From Paenibacillus sp. HWE-109 (lineage in GTDB: Bacteria > Bacillota > Bacilli > Paenibacillales > NBRC-103111), in the NCBI RefSeq assembly GCF_022163125.1, contig NZ_CP091881.1, positions 9,013,285-9,077,284 of the forward strand: a DNA stretch of 64,000 bases, given 5' to 3'. Positions 33,524 to 42,081 of this stretch are shown here, piece by piece (within the stretch, counting starts at the first letter, position 1; every line of letters begins with the position of its first letter). Under the pieces are notes generated by a model, which worked only from the letters and a program-made list of their open reading frames with translations, was not told where the DNA came from and did not search any database. The position numbers and the translations under genes are program-made.

Positions 33524-35797
33524 ATGGAGAATCAGCCGTTACACCTTAGGTATAAAAAGCCGGCAAATGATTGGGAAAACGAAGCTCTGCCGATTGGCAA
33601 CGGAAGGTTAGGCGGGATGGTGTTCGGAGGTATACAGGAGGAACGGATTCAATTCAATGAAGAGTCCCTTTTCTCCGGAAAGCCGTCCAAAGTCAATCTG
33701 GAAGCTCATAAAGAGCTTCAACCGATTCGTGACTATTTGGCTAAACAAGATTATGCTGCCGCTCAACATCATGCCAATGAAATATTCTTGGAAAAATCGT
33801 CTTACGGCGATAGGAGTGATTTTGGCATGTATCAAAATTTTGGAGATATCGCCATTATTTTTGATCATCCGGATCATGCGCTTAACTATATCCGTGAGCT
33901 TTCATTGGACGAAGGCATAGCGAGAGTTTCTTACACACTCAACGGCAAGCAGTATCTTCGCGAATATTTCAGCAGCTATCCCGACGATCTTATGGTTTTG
34001 CGTTTCACGTGCAGTGAAACTCAGTCCTTGCATATGACGTTCAGGTACAATAGCGGTCAAGAGAACTCAAAGGTTTTCGTCAAAAATAATAATAAGCTTA
34101 TTCTGGAGGGACAAGCGGATTATTTGGACTTTCAGGCCAGCCTTCTTGTTACGCGTAAAGGCGGGAAATTGGTGAGCGGTGAAGATTCGATATCCGTTCA
34201 AGGCGCGGATGAAGTTGTCGTTTATTTCAATGCAGCAACCGATTATTTTCCAGTAGAACCCAATTTTAAGGGCAAAGATTATACAACGATCAATAAAACA
34301 TTAATTAGTCATGCCCTCGAGAAAGGCTATGAAGCTTTAAAGACTCGTCATATTCAAGACCATCAGCAGTTATTTCACCGATTAAGACTGCAAATTACAG
34401 GTGTGGATGATAAGCATCTTCCGACGGACGAACGTTTGGTCAATTATCGCGATGGCCGGGAAGATGCGGGATTGGAAACATTGCTCTTTCAATACGGTCG
34501 CTATTTATTAATTGCTAGTTCAAGGGAAGGCGGACTTCCCGCAAATTTGCAGGGAATTTGGAATAACAGCAACAATCCGGTGTGGGGGTCGATGTTCTGC
34601 TTTAACATTAATCTCAATATGAATTATTGGCATGCCCAGACGACCAATCTAAGCGAGTGCCATATGCCGCTCATTCAGTTTATCGACAGCATGAGAGCAA
34701 GCGGAAGAATTTCTGCAAAAGCATATTTTAACGTAGGCGGTTGGTTTGCCGCAAAGAAATCGGATTTATGGCGCTTTACGCAGCCCTACGCCGAAGCGAA
34801 GAACGGTTTGTTCATGGGAGGAAGCGGCTGGCTGTGCCAAGATGTGTGGGAATACTACAGCTTCACTCGCGATGAGGAATATTTACGAAACATAGCCTAT
34901 CCGATTATGAAAGAAAGCGCACAGTTTTACCTGGATTTCTTGGTTGAGAATGAGGTTGGATACCTGGTTTCTTCGCCAACCACTTCACCAGAACATCATT
35001 TTAAGCTGGAGGGTGCCTCATATTCGGTCAGCGACGGGACGGAAATCGATCATCGCATTGTGGAAGAACTGTACAACAATTGTATAGAATCCTCTCGGAT
35101 TTTAGGTATTGATGAGGAATTCCGGGAATTATTGATGAAAGAAGTTGTCAAGATTGCCCCGACGAAGATCGGAAGAAACGGCAACATTCAAGAGTGGTAT
35201 CACGATTGGGATGAAGCAGAAGTGGAGCATCGGCATCTATCCCATCTGTATGGTGTCCATCCAGGTCATGCGATAACGCCTGCCCATGCATCAGAGTTTG
35301 TGGATGCGGCCAAAGTTTCTTTGGATAGACGCGGTGATCTGGAGACGGGATGGAGTCGAGCCTGGAAAGTCAATCTTTGGGCGCGATTATGGGATGGCAA
35401 CCGAGCTTATAAGATTATAAGCAGTATTGTGAAAGATAGAACCAATGATAATTTGTTCAATACGCATCCACCTTTTCAAATTGACGGCAACTTTGGATTT
35501 ACAGCTGGCGTGGCTGAGATGCTTTTGCAAAGCAGTTATGCCGGAGAGATCAGGCTGCTCCCGGCATTGCCTGATCAATGGGGCAACGGGCAGGTGTCGG
35601 GGCTAAAGGCCAGAGGAGGCTTTGAAGTGAGCATGACATGGAGCGAAGGCAGATTGACTTCAGCGACCATTCAAGGAAAGCCTTCAAACCAAGGGGGTTT
35701 GCGCTACGGAAATGAGCTTACAGCTTTTGTGATTCCTGAAAATGGGATTTATGAATATACTCCAATCGATCTATCAGTTGGACGCAGCGGAGAATAG
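33524..35797 (+). CDS. GH95 family alpha-L-fucosidase/galactosidase-like glycosidase
   Basis: An enzyme of 757 residues, cytoplasmic (no signal peptide). ATG 33524 is preferred (GGAGGAG 10 nt upstream); a GTG at 33488 overlapping the previous gene is possible. The N-terminal NEALPIGNGRLGGMVFGGI is the GH95 signature. Catalytic elements fit the family: the Asn pair in INLNMNYWHAQTT, the acid Glu in IQEWYHDWDEAE, and the Asp in QIDGNFGFTAGVAE. It would trim alpha-L-fucose or a related residue from imported oligosaccharides. The last 11 residues (PIDLSVGRSGE) are read out of frame through a relic of a solute-binding-protein gene, so the native C-terminus was altered by a rearrangement. Confidence 0.9.
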   Translation: MENQPLHLRYKKPANDWENEALPIGNGRLGGMVFGGIQEERIQFNEESLFSGKPSKVNLEAHKELQPIRDYLAKQDYAAAQHHANEIFLEKSSYGDRSDFGMYQNFGDIAIIFDHPDHALNYIRELSLDEGIARVSYTLNGKQYLREYFSSYPDDLMVLRFTCSETQSLHMTFRYNSGQENSKVFVKNNNKLILEGQADYLDFQASLLVTRKGGKLVSGEDSISVQGADEVVVYFNAATDYFPVEPNFKGKDYTTINKTLISHALEKGYEALKTRHIQDHQQLFHRLRLQITGVDDKHLPTDERLVNYRDGREDAGLETLLFQYGRYLLIASSREGGLPANLQGIWNNSNNPVWGSMFCFNINLNMNYWHAQTTNLSECHMPLIQFIDSMRASGRISAKAYFNVGGWFAAKKSDLWRFTQPYAEAKNGLFMGGSGWLCQDVWEYYSFTRDEEYLRNIAYPIMKESAQFYLDFLVENEVGYLVSSPTTSPEHHFKLEGASYSVSDGTEIDHRIVEELYNNCIESSRILGIDEEFRELLMKEVVKIAPTKIGRNGNIQEWYHDWDEAEVEHRHLSHLYGVHPGHAITPAHASEFVDAAKVSLDRRGDLETGWSRAWKVNLWARLWDGNRAYKIISSIVKDRTNDNLFNTHPPFQIDGNFGFTAGVAEMLLQSSYAGEIRLLPALPDQWGNGQVSGLKARGGFEVSMTWSEGRLTSATIQGKPSNQGGLRYGNELTAFVIPENGIYEYTPIDLSVGRSGE

Positions 35798-35825
35798 AAT
35801 CAAAGAACTTGGGTATGTGAAGTAA
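35767..35825 (+). pseudogene. 3' relic of a second LplA-type binding protein gene
   Basis: In a frame different from the GH95 gene, the DNA encodes LDAAENRIKELGYVK and a TAA, almost the same as the end of the importer 2 binding protein (DAAEKRVKELGYVK). The DNA shares TTGGACGCAGCGGAGAA exactly. The rest of that gene is absent. Confidence 0.75.
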
Positions 35826-35916
35826 GCAATACTGTAGGATGAGAAGTCGTCATTCGCTTCACGCTCTTCTTTCGATGCAAATTTACACAGTGTAAAATAA
35901 AAAGGAGCGTATGATC

Positions 35917-36744
35917 ATGACACAACAAACTTTGGATATTTCTGCAATGATGCAACAATTTCACGAGAACGGTTATCTGATTCTGCCGGGTGTTCTGTCT
36001 GAAGAGAAGGTCAATCGGCTGAATGCCGCCATTGACCGAATTGTCACTGAGGAACCGGAATCCTTGGCCTACAACATCTATAACAGTGTAGAGCGTGACG
36101 ATGAAATAGCTTCACTTATCGACGAGCCGGCGCTGCTTCCGCTAATGGTGAATCTACTGGGCTATAATATTCAGCTGCACATCTCACATTTGACCATACG
36201 CAAACCGAACCCGAACGATGTAAAAACGGAATCGCATAGTTTCATCAACTGGCATCAAGACGGTCCGCATCCACAGTTTCCTAAGCAGGACGGCATTACC
36301 TCTACCTATTATATTAAAACCTGCTATATTCTGAGCGACATGTCGGAGCCGGACCGCGGAAATACGAAAATTGTTCCTGGCTCACATAATAAGCATTTTC
36401 ATCCAGAAAGCCAGGATGTTCATGGTCAGGTGGCAGGTGAAGTGCAAATATGCGGCAAGCCGGGGGATGTGTTCATTTTCCCACAAAACCTATGGCATGC
36501 CGGGGCGCCTAATCGCTCGGAATTCACACGCCGGCAGTTGTTTCTGGGCTACAGCCCGATTTGGATGAGACCTATTGATTATCGAACGGCTTCAGACAGG
36601 CTTTTGGAAAATGCCTCTCCCTATCGCAAGCAGCTTCTTGGAGTTATAGATGAGAACCCGTTTAAATACTATGTTCCCTCAGAATCTATGGTACCATTGA
36701 AGGAGCTATACAATCAGGATGCTGGAAAAAGCGTCTACAAATGA
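35917..36744 (+). CDS. Phytanoyl-CoA dioxygenase (PhyH)-family protein
   Basis: A 275-residue Fe(II)/2-oxoglutarate-dependent dioxygenase. ATG 35917 lies 9 nt after AAGGAG (ATG 35911 is too close). The iron triad is visible: His and Asp in FINWHQDGPHP, and the distal His in NLWHAGAPNRS, with an Arg shortly after for 2-oxoglutarate (RRQLFLGY). Members hydroxylate varied small molecules; several are linked to sugar or secondary metabolism. Its place at the end of a glycan-utilisation cluster suggests action on a sugar-derived or modified substrate, which is inference. There is an 86-bp gap after the relic with no clear terminator. Confidence 0.88.
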   Translation: MTQQTLDISAMMQQFHENGYLILPGVLSEEKVNRLNAAIDRIVTEEPESLAYNIYNSVERDDEIASLIDEPALLPLMVNLLGYNIQLHISHLTIRKPNPNDVKTESHSFINWHQDGPHPQFPKQDGITSTYYIKTCYILSDMSEPDRGNTKIVPGSHNKHFHPESQDVHGQVAGEVQICGKPGDVFIFPQNLWHAGAPNRSEFTRRQLFLGYSPIWMRPIDYRTASDRLLENASPYRKQLLGVIDENPFKYYVPSESMVPLKELYNQDAGKSVYK

Positions 36745-36761
36745 GCTCAGTAGTTAGATAT

Positions 36762-38399
36762 TTATTTTAATTGATGAATAATATGGTCTGCCGTGCGGAT
36801 CGCTAAGGCAACCGTTGTCAATGTAGGATTGGCGGCCCCGCTGTAAGGGATAACGCTATTGTCAGCCACATATAGGTTGGACATTCCGTGTATACGCCCA
36901 TATGGGTTCGTGGCAGAAGTGGATGGGTCGTTGCCCATACGGCAACGACCCATTTCATGGTAATCTTCTCCCGGTACGAATAAAGATAAGTCGGGTTGGC
37001 GGTTCTTTGCGCCGATAGATGCTTGTAGACTGGAGATCATTTTATTTGTAGCGTACAGCATTTTCCCAATAATGGTCTTATCCTTCTCGCTATAGGAGAA
37101 ATGAACCTGTATTTCTGGTACCCCGTACGTATCCAATCTATTGGGATTTAGAGAGATGTAATTCTCAAACTGCGGTTCGACAACACCCAGGGTCTCGATT
37201 CCGATATCAAATTCTTTGAGGATTTGTTTATTTTCAAAAACCGGATACCATAAATATCTTTCTAGATCCGGACCATAGATGATCATTTGATAGGGATCAC
37301 CAACTGTTCGAGGTTTCCAAATAAACAGCGTCCCTAACACGTCTGGAAAATAGCTGCGGTCAATCTTTACGGTTGCAACTATTTTGGAGTGATTCATTAA
37401 ATAATGACCGATGGCTTTTCCTGGTATTCCCGAATATAAGAGAAGGCGGGGGGTTTCCCAAGTACTCGCGGACACGACAATAGTTTTTGCTTTGATGAAG
37501 TAAGATTTTTTGTCTGGTGACATGACCCGTACACCTGTTGCGCTTCCATTGGCGGACAAGATCTGAACAGCGCGCGCATTTACGGCTAAATCAAACGGCC
37601 GCTGATTTAAGGCCGAACCCAGAAAGGCAATAGAACTGAATAAAGCGTTGGAATGGACTTGACCGAACTTCGTTGCCGAAAGATCAATTGCCGTTGGCAG
37701 CTCTGTAACCTCAGGGAAACCGCTTCTTCTAAGTATATCGAGCATCACCGTAGTAATCGTGGAATCTTGCGTATATCCTTTCGAAATATTCATAATCCGT
37801 TCAGCGATATTATAATAGGGGGTCAATTCTTCGTAAGGGATTGGCCATTCCTTCATGTCGACGGGATGCATACGAGGCGAAGCCGTCGACCAGAACAAGG
37901 TTTTGCCTCCCAACGCGAAAACCTGGGAGGCTCCTGGATATTCAGGTTGGGATTTTCCTAGCGGATGCGATATATTTTTGTAGAAATCCCGTTTACGGGA
38001 TGCATTCAACGTAGGAATATTCATACTGTGCGTGGGAATTAAGAGATCTCCTCTCTCGACGATACCAATCCGTTTGCCGTTTAGTCCCCACTGCTCGCAT
38101 AATCTCCATAGGACTGCAGGGCCCCCCGCCCCGGCTCCGATAATAAGCACATCGTATTCTGTTTGTGACATTTGCTCTAATGAAGTTAAAGGAATCCACT
38201 GTTTTAGATCGGTTTCGGGAGGCTGAGGGGCAGCGATGGGAATAGGGATCATTCTTTTGAAAAGCACCTTTTGCCCAGCGATGTAAGTATCGGGATTTTG
38301 AATGTGTGGATTGAGAGATAGTAGTTTGTGTATATCAAGCCGCAAACTATAGGCGATACTCCTTAAGGTATCACCCGTTTGTGCAATATAGGAATCCAT
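36762..38399 (-). CDS. LysM-GMC oxidoreductase fusion
   Basis: A 545-residue fusion. Residues 2-48 form a LysM domain (YIAQTGDTLRSIAYSLRLDI, then LLSLNPHIQNPDTYIAGQKV). Residues about 80-545 are a GMC oxidoreductase with an FAD Rossmann motif (DVLIIGAGAGGPAVLWRL), active-site His in GEDYHEMGRCRMG and Asn in AANPTLTTVALAIRTADHI. There is no signal peptide or membrane helix, so secretion is not obvious although LysM normally binds cell-wall glycans. GMC enzymes oxidise alcohols or sugars with FAD. The gene converges on the PhyH gene. The ribosome binding site is weak (GGATGTGACCTGTT). Confidence 0.88.
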   Translation of the reverse strand: MDSYIAQTGDTLRSIAYSLRLDIHKLLSLNPHIQNPDTYIAGQKVLFKRMIPIPIAAPQPPETDLKQWIPLTSLEQMSQTEYDVLIIGAGAGGPAVLWRLCEQWGLNGKRIGIVERGDLLIPTHSMNIPTLNASRKRDFYKNISHPLGKSQPEYPGASQVFALGGKTLFWSTASPRMHPVDMKEWPIPYEELTPYYNIAERIMNISKGYTQDSTITTVMLDILRRSGFPEVTELPTAIDLSATKFGQVHSNALFSSIAFLGSALNQRPFDLAVNARAVQILSANGSATGVRVMSPDKKSYFIKAKTIVVSASTWETPRLLLYSGIPGKAIGHYLMNHSKIVATVKIDRSYFPDVLGTLFIWKPRTVGDPYQMIIYGPDLERYLWYPVFENKQILKEFDIGIETLGVVEPQFENYISLNPNRLDTYGVPEIQVHFSYSEKDKTIIGKMLYATNKMISSLQASIGAKNRQPDLSLFVPGEDYHEMGRCRMGNDPSTSATNPYGRIHGMSNLYVADNSVIPYSGAANPTLTTVALAIRTADHIIHQLK

Positions 38400-38536
38400 A
38401 ACAGGTCACATCCATTCTGCAATTATGATATATCTTATGAGCAAGAATTCTATTTATGAGGATGGGTTTTGCTGAAAAGGTCATTGGGAAAGGTCTTACT
38501 TTTATTAGTATCGATACGATAACAACGCTAGATGTT

Positions 38537-38562
38537 GAAAAGCCCTTTAGAGGGCTTTTTTG
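38537..38562 (+). terminator. Bidirectional terminator hairpin
   Basis: AAAGCCCT/AGGGCTTT stem around TTAG, then TTTTTTG. It lies upstream of the LysM-GMC gene on the plus strand. The 38400-38758 spacer holds this hairpin, a promoter and one copy of the TAAAACA motif, but no gene. Confidence 0.8.
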
Positions 38563-38616
38563 CGTTAACAGCAATATTCAAACTAGCTAGACTATTATCC
38601 TGAATTTGTAAATTGG

Positions 38617-38625
38617 TGATATAAT
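38617..38625 (+). promoter_or_regulatory. Extended -10 promoter
   Basis: TG-A-TATAAT, 134 nt upstream of the esterase-like gene; the -35 is weak. Confidence 0.45.
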
Positions 38626-38712
38626 AAGGCGGCAGGCTTATAGGGGGCAAGTTTATACACTGTGATGGCAATTTAGCTCCAGAAAGATACATAGAGGCTC
38701 TGGTCTGACTAG

Positions 38713-38733
38713 ATAAAACATGGATTTCATTAA
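38713..38733 (+). repeat. Inter-cassette motif copy (ATAAAACATGGATTTCATTAA)
   Basis: Identical over 21 nt to 46773-46793; part of the recurrent AATAAAACA-N4-TTTCAT family. Confidence 0.7.
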
Positions 38734-38758
38734 GCTTTGGTTGAGGAGTAGATAAAAA

Positions 38759-39424
38759 ATGCCTGTTAATAATTATGCGTTTCACCAAATAACAACTCAG
38801 AATATAAGTGTAAATTATCAATTGTTTTTACCACACGATTATGAATCAAAAAAGGATAACAATTATCCACTAATTTTGTTTCTCCACGGCATAAAAAAAC
38901 GTGGAGAGGATATTGGTGTGCTTGATGGTTACGGACTAACTTGGATTGCTGAAAGCAAGCAAGACTTCCCTTTTATTGTAGTTACTCCACAATGTCCATC
39001 CGATTCTAATTGGATATTAGAGTATCATTCGGTCATAGCTTTGGTTGATGAGATAATAACGAATTATCGAGTTGATTCTGACAGAATATATATAACTGGA
39101 TTTAGTATGGGTGGAAATGGTGCATGGGATTTCGCTTTAAGATCGCCTGAACTTTTTTCAGCTGTAGTTCCGATTTCAGGGTGGTTCAATCCAGATAAGG
39201 CTATGCTGCTAAAAGATGTACCTATTTGGGCTTTTCATTGTGTAGCCGACGATATTGTCCCTGTTTCAGGAACAGAGGACATGGTTAAGGCTTTAACTAG
39301 TATCGGTGGGAATGTCAGAGTTACTTATTACTCAGGGTTAAAACATAACCACAAAGTGATGTACGAAACATACAACAAAGCAGAACTGTATACTTGGTTA
39401 TTGAATCATAAAAGGAAAGTGTAA
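38759..39424 (+). CDS. Alpha/beta-hydrolase (esterase/phospholipase-like)
   Basis: A 221-residue cytoplasmic serine hydrolase. Nucleophile in GFSMGGNGAWDFALRSPELF (GxSxG elbow), oxyanion-side LILFLHGIKKRGED, acid Asp in FHCVADDIVPVSGTEDM and His in GLKHNHKVMY complete the triad. It resembles the PHB-depolymerase/predicted-peptidase (LpqC/DLH-like) group, usually esterases acting on polysaccharide acyl groups or small esters; there is no signal peptide, so the substrate is likely internal. The start follows GAGGAGTAGATAAAAA. It is monocistronic and marks the beginning of the AT-rich accessory region. Confidence 0.82.
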   Translation: MPVNNYAFHQITTQNISVNYQLFLPHDYESKKDNNYPLILFLHGIKKRGEDIGVLDGYGLTWIAESKQDFPFIVVTPQCPSDSNWILEYHSVIALVDEIITNYRVDSDRIYITGFSMGGNGAWDFALRSPELFSAVVPISGWFNPDKAMLLKDVPIWAFHCVADDIVPVSGTEDMVKALTSIGGNVRVTYYSGLKHNHKVMYETYNKAELYTWLLNHKRKV

Positions 39425-39425
39425 G

Positions 39426-39479
39426 CTCTATCCTGAGTTATTGGAAGCGTATATGGCTGAAAATGATGCAGATGAATAA
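39426..39479 (+). pseudogene. Short 3' coding relic
   Basis: A frame ending TAA at 39479 encodes LYPELLEAYMAENDADE without a start. It resembles the acidic C-terminus of a lost accessory protein. Unidentified. Confidence 0.25.
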
Positions 39480-39551
39480 TTAAATAATCATAATACAACT
39501 TTTCCCATAAGTGGGCGTATATAGTGGTAAATGCATGAGGAGGTATTATCA

Positions 39552-40148
39552 ATGAAAAAATTTATTATAGGTGTAGTTGTAGGGAGCATACTCTCTCTTT
39601 CTTCAGTTGTAGTTGCTTCTGATTCAGTACAAGCATATTTATTTGAAGTGTATTTTACAATTAATGGTCGCAATACAGCTATTGAAAAAGATTATTCAGT
39701 TCTCAATTATAACGGCAGCACTTATGTTCCTGTTCGTTTCATCGCAGAACAACTAGGTGCTTCTGTTGATTACAATGCAATTAATAAAGAAATAGCAATT
39801 AATCAATTTTCATCCAATATGAAAATTCTTACAGATAGTAATTATCCTAATGTGCGCTATAGTTTGTTAGATCTTTATTTAGATGGTGGTTATACAGGAA
39901 GTTATGGACTACTTTCAGTCGATAAAATAAAGGAGAGCACAATAACAGAACATGAAATAGATTTTAGCCTGAGTTTTTACGATGCAAATGAAAAGTTGAT
40001 TGGAACAGCATTAGGATCTCAGTTGCCTAGTTCTTCTGATTACAAACAAACAATAACTACAGGCGAAATCAAAGTTGTACATGCTGGTGGAGTTGGTGAT
40101 TTCTCTAATTATTCAAGTGTTAAATTTAATGTGACGAAGTATAAATAA
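39552..40148 (+). CDS. Secreted stalk-domain (copper amine oxidase N-like) protein
   Basis: A 198-residue protein. ATG 39552 follows GAGGAGGTATTATCA. A signal peptide (KKFIIGVVVGSILSLSSVVV, cut near VVAS-DS) is followed by a stalk domain of the Cu_amine_oxidN1 type: NGRNTAIEKDYSVLNYNGST, VPVRFIAEQLGASVDYN and an EIAINQ strand. A C-terminal beta-rich part of about 100 residues is unassigned. Stalk domains are frequent in Paenibacillus exported proteins and mediate surface presentation rather than oxidase activity. It is a lone gene next to the 60-nt structured repeat. Confidence 0.8.
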   Translation: MKKFIIGVVVGSILSLSSVVVASDSVQAYLFEVYFTINGRNTAIEKDYSVLNYNGSTYVPVRFIAEQLGASVDYNAINKEIAINQFSSNMKILTDSNYPNVRYSLLDLYLDGGYTGSYGLLSVDKIKESTITEHEIDFSLSFYDANEKLIGTALGSQLPSSSDYKQTITTGEIKVVHAGGVGDFSNYSSVKFNVTKYK

Positions 40149-40223
40149 TTAATAATACTGAACGTCGAAAAGCGAGAAATTCAGAATAACATTTATAACG
40201 GATTTGTACAAAAATTATGATTC

Positions 40224-40283
40224 AAAACTATTATATCCCTTTCACCGACTCCACACATGTGGAGTGCGTGGTAGTGATATATT
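40224..40283 (+). repeat. 60-nt structured repeat, copy 1 (CRISPR type I-C-like core)
   Basis: It matches 49690-49749 at 51 of 60 positions. The ends are complementary (TATATC at about 40232 and GATATA at about 40276), enclosing a perfect ACTCCAC/GTGGAGT hairpin followed by GCGTGG. The core CTCC..ACATGTGGAGTGCGTGG resembles the palindrome and GCGTGG tail of type I-C CRISPR repeats (from memory). No second repeat lies at spacer distance, so it is not a functional array. A terminator hairpin follows 26 nt later. Confidence 0.75.
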
Positions 40284-40309
40284 GGGAGGATTAAATAATT
40301 TTAAAATGA

Positions 40310-40339
40310 GGGGCTTCCTTTAGAGGAGGTTCCATTTTT
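40310..40339 (+). terminator. Terminator after 60-nt repeat copy 1
   Basis: GGGGCTTCCT (40310-40319) pairs with AGGAGGTTCC (40324-40333), with three G-T pairs, then ATTTTTG. Confidence 0.65.
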
Positions 40340-40393
40340 GTTCACACTTCTATTAATTATGTATTAATTTGGTTAAATTGCTATGATTAATGA

Positions 40394-40823
40394 AGTGAAA
40401 TTCTAAGCCGTATATATGAAGAATATCTGGAAGGTAAAAGTTATCAGGGGATTGTTACTGGATTGATGAAGGATAAAATCAAAACGGTCACTGGCGGCGA
40501 TAGATGGTGGGATTCTTCCATCACGATCATATTAACCAATGAGAAGTACTATGGAGCCTTATTTCAGCAGAAAACAATCACTGTGGATTTCCTTACCCCT
40601 GCGGAGCTAATTTCAAAAGGCGAACATGGAATAGTAACAATGTATCGAAGAAAGTTGTATGGCAATGCCGAACTTACGTCAACGAAGGGAAAGAAGCTTG
40701 TGATGCCAAAGCAGTAAATGAGTTAGAGTTGCAGGATGCCTTTGTATGAGATAAACGAAATTGTACAAGTCATGAACGCACGGCAAGATTTATCGAAGAG
40801 TTCGAGGGGTAAGCTCCAACCTT
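40394..40823 (+). pseudogene. Relic of a large serine recombinase
   Basis: A frame open from 40394 encodes the Recombinase (PF07508) domain region of large serine integrases: RIYEEYLEGKSYQGIVTGLM, RWWDSSITIILTNEKYYGAL and QQKTITVDFLT, ending at 40717. The N-terminal resolvase catalytic domain is absent. A C-terminal piece continues across a stop and a frame change (ELELQDAF, then NEIVQVMNARQDLSKSSRG to about 40823). So it is a decayed integrase with several lesions, marking past integration of a phage or conjugative element at the left edge of the accessory array. Confidence 0.7.
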
Positions 40824-40881
40824 GTATGTAGAATAGAAATGATTTGACAGATGGCATGGATCGATTCCATGCTGTTAGTCG

Positions 40882-41181
40882 TCAGAACTCCAATTGGTTA
40901 TTTTTCAAATAAAGGTTCATTTCCCGGATCATCCCCATGCCATCCTTAACCCCTTTCAGATAAAACCATTCCTTTTCAGCCGAATGCAGATACTGAACGG
41001 CATCTTCCCACTCCAACAGAATACCATGAGCAGTACCATCCACTTGATTTTTCAAATCCTTCAGCAATTTCGATGATTTCTGGATTAATGGGGCAATATG
41101 TTCCTGTTGTTCCACAGTGAGCGATAAATCATCAAACCTCTCGTGTAATCCCTTTAAAACCCATTCAGGCCATTCTTCCAT
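40882..41181 (-). CDS. Helical hypothetical protein
   Basis: A 99-residue, all-helical, acidic soluble protein. ATG 41181 is chosen because AGGAAGGGG lies 8 nt upstream; the longer frame to 41244 lacks a site. It contains SKLLKDLKNQVDG and a final helix ending in a KGVKDGMGMIREMNLYLK segment, a layout reminiscent of small Bacillus phage or mobile-element proteins (DUF6809-like), but the match is weak. It is the only minus-strand gene in the array region and sits next to the recombinase relic, so it may be cargo of that element. Confidence 0.55.
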   Translation of the reverse strand: MEEWPEWVLKGLHERFDDLSLTVEQQEHIAPLIQKSSKLLKDLKNQVDGTAHGILLEWEDAVQYLHSAEKEWFYLKGVKDGMGMIREMNLYLKNNQLEF

Positions 41182-41315
41182 AGTGATATCCCCTTCCTGT
41201 TGTTCGAGTGTGTGTATGTTAACTCTGATGGGAAGGGATGGCAAGTCGTTTTAATTATTTCCTTCTACAAGATCCCCTGATTTTCAACATTCGACTGCTA
41301 CTTTCTCAAGGCACA

Positions 41316-41324
41316 TGGTATAAT
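41316..41324 (+). promoter_or_regulatory. Extended -10 promoter (TGGTATAAT)
   Basis: TG-G-TATAAT, 35 nt before the ATG at 41359; no clear -35 box. Confidence 0.55.
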
Positions 41325-41358
41325 TTTACTATTCTAACTGTGATAAGAGGAGTGTTTA

Positions 41359-41904
41359 ATGCTCAACTACAAAGGAAAATCAAATTCAAAATACCTTAAA
41401 CATCTTTTTCTCTACTTCTTAGAGATGGTGATAGCTACTACTACTACTACTATCAGAACGTTTTTAGAAGGAAGTGGTGCATTACTGTATAATAGCGTTC
41501 TGATTAATATATTAAAGGATTATGTTTTCGCGTATACATTATATCAACTAGTTCTTATAGCTGCTTTTAAACTCAAGGATTCTATTGAAATTGATGCATT
41601 AACTTCTCTCAAGAATGAAAGTGACAGATTTCAGATTTATGCTGAGTTTAAAAATAAAATACCACAAGCGGCTATTGATAAAATGAAAAATTATTTGACT
41701 GAAAATCCTAAAGTTATGCTTAAGAATGAGCATCGCGTTTTATTCGAACATCTAACAATTGCTGCTAGGAGTTATAATAGTGATGATATCCTGCCAGAAG
41801 AATTTAGGATGAGAATGAAACAATTTTCAAGGGAAATGGATCACCAGATAAAAGTTCTAGGATTTACTTGGATGAACTCTATATTGTTACGGATTATGAA
41901 GTGA
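41359..41904 (+). CDS. Membrane protein with helical cytoplasmic domain, unknown
   Basis: A 181-residue protein. Two membrane helices (about 14-32, interrupted by a Thr run TTTTT encoded by ACTACTACT repeats, and 48-72) are followed by a charged helical domain of about 110 residues. The latter includes AIDKMKNYLTENPKVMLKNE and EEFRMRMKQFSREMD. The start follows AAGAGGAGTGTTTA with an extended -10 promoter. No family recognised. The trinucleotide run of about five ACT units could vary in length. Confidence 0.6.
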   Translation: MLNYKGKSNSKYLKHLFLYFLEMVIATTTTTIRTFLEGSGALLYNSVLINILKDYVFAYTLYQLVLIAAFKLKDSIEIDALTSLKNESDRFQIYAEFKNKIPQAAIDKMKNYLTENPKVMLKNEHRVLFEHLTIAARSYNSDDILPEEFRMRMKQFSREMDHQIKVLGFTWMNSILLRIMK

Positions 41905-42081
41905 CGAAATAATTGTTCAAAGTAGAAGTTTTTTTGAAAGATCTAGATAGTAAAAATGAAGTTTTAAGGAAAAGTAATGAGAAGTAGTTCAATTACCTGC
42001 AAGAATAAATGATGCACACAGCATGTCATATTGCAGAAAAACTCCTAAAGTAATCAAACAACAATTTGATTGGAGAAATTT

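Noticed and set aside
38400..38758. A small gene in the spacer on the minus strand (97 codons)
   Set aside because: It overlaps a terminator and promoter, and the composition is not protein-like.
40224..40283. A functional CRISPR array
   Set aside because: Only one repeat-like unit is present here and one at 49690; there are no regularly spaced repeats and no cas genes in the window.
40224..40345. A known riboswitch class
   Set aside because: The conserved element plus terminator layout is riboswitch-like, but I could not match it to any class I know and the downstream genes are a relic and a toxin locus; left as an open structured repeat.
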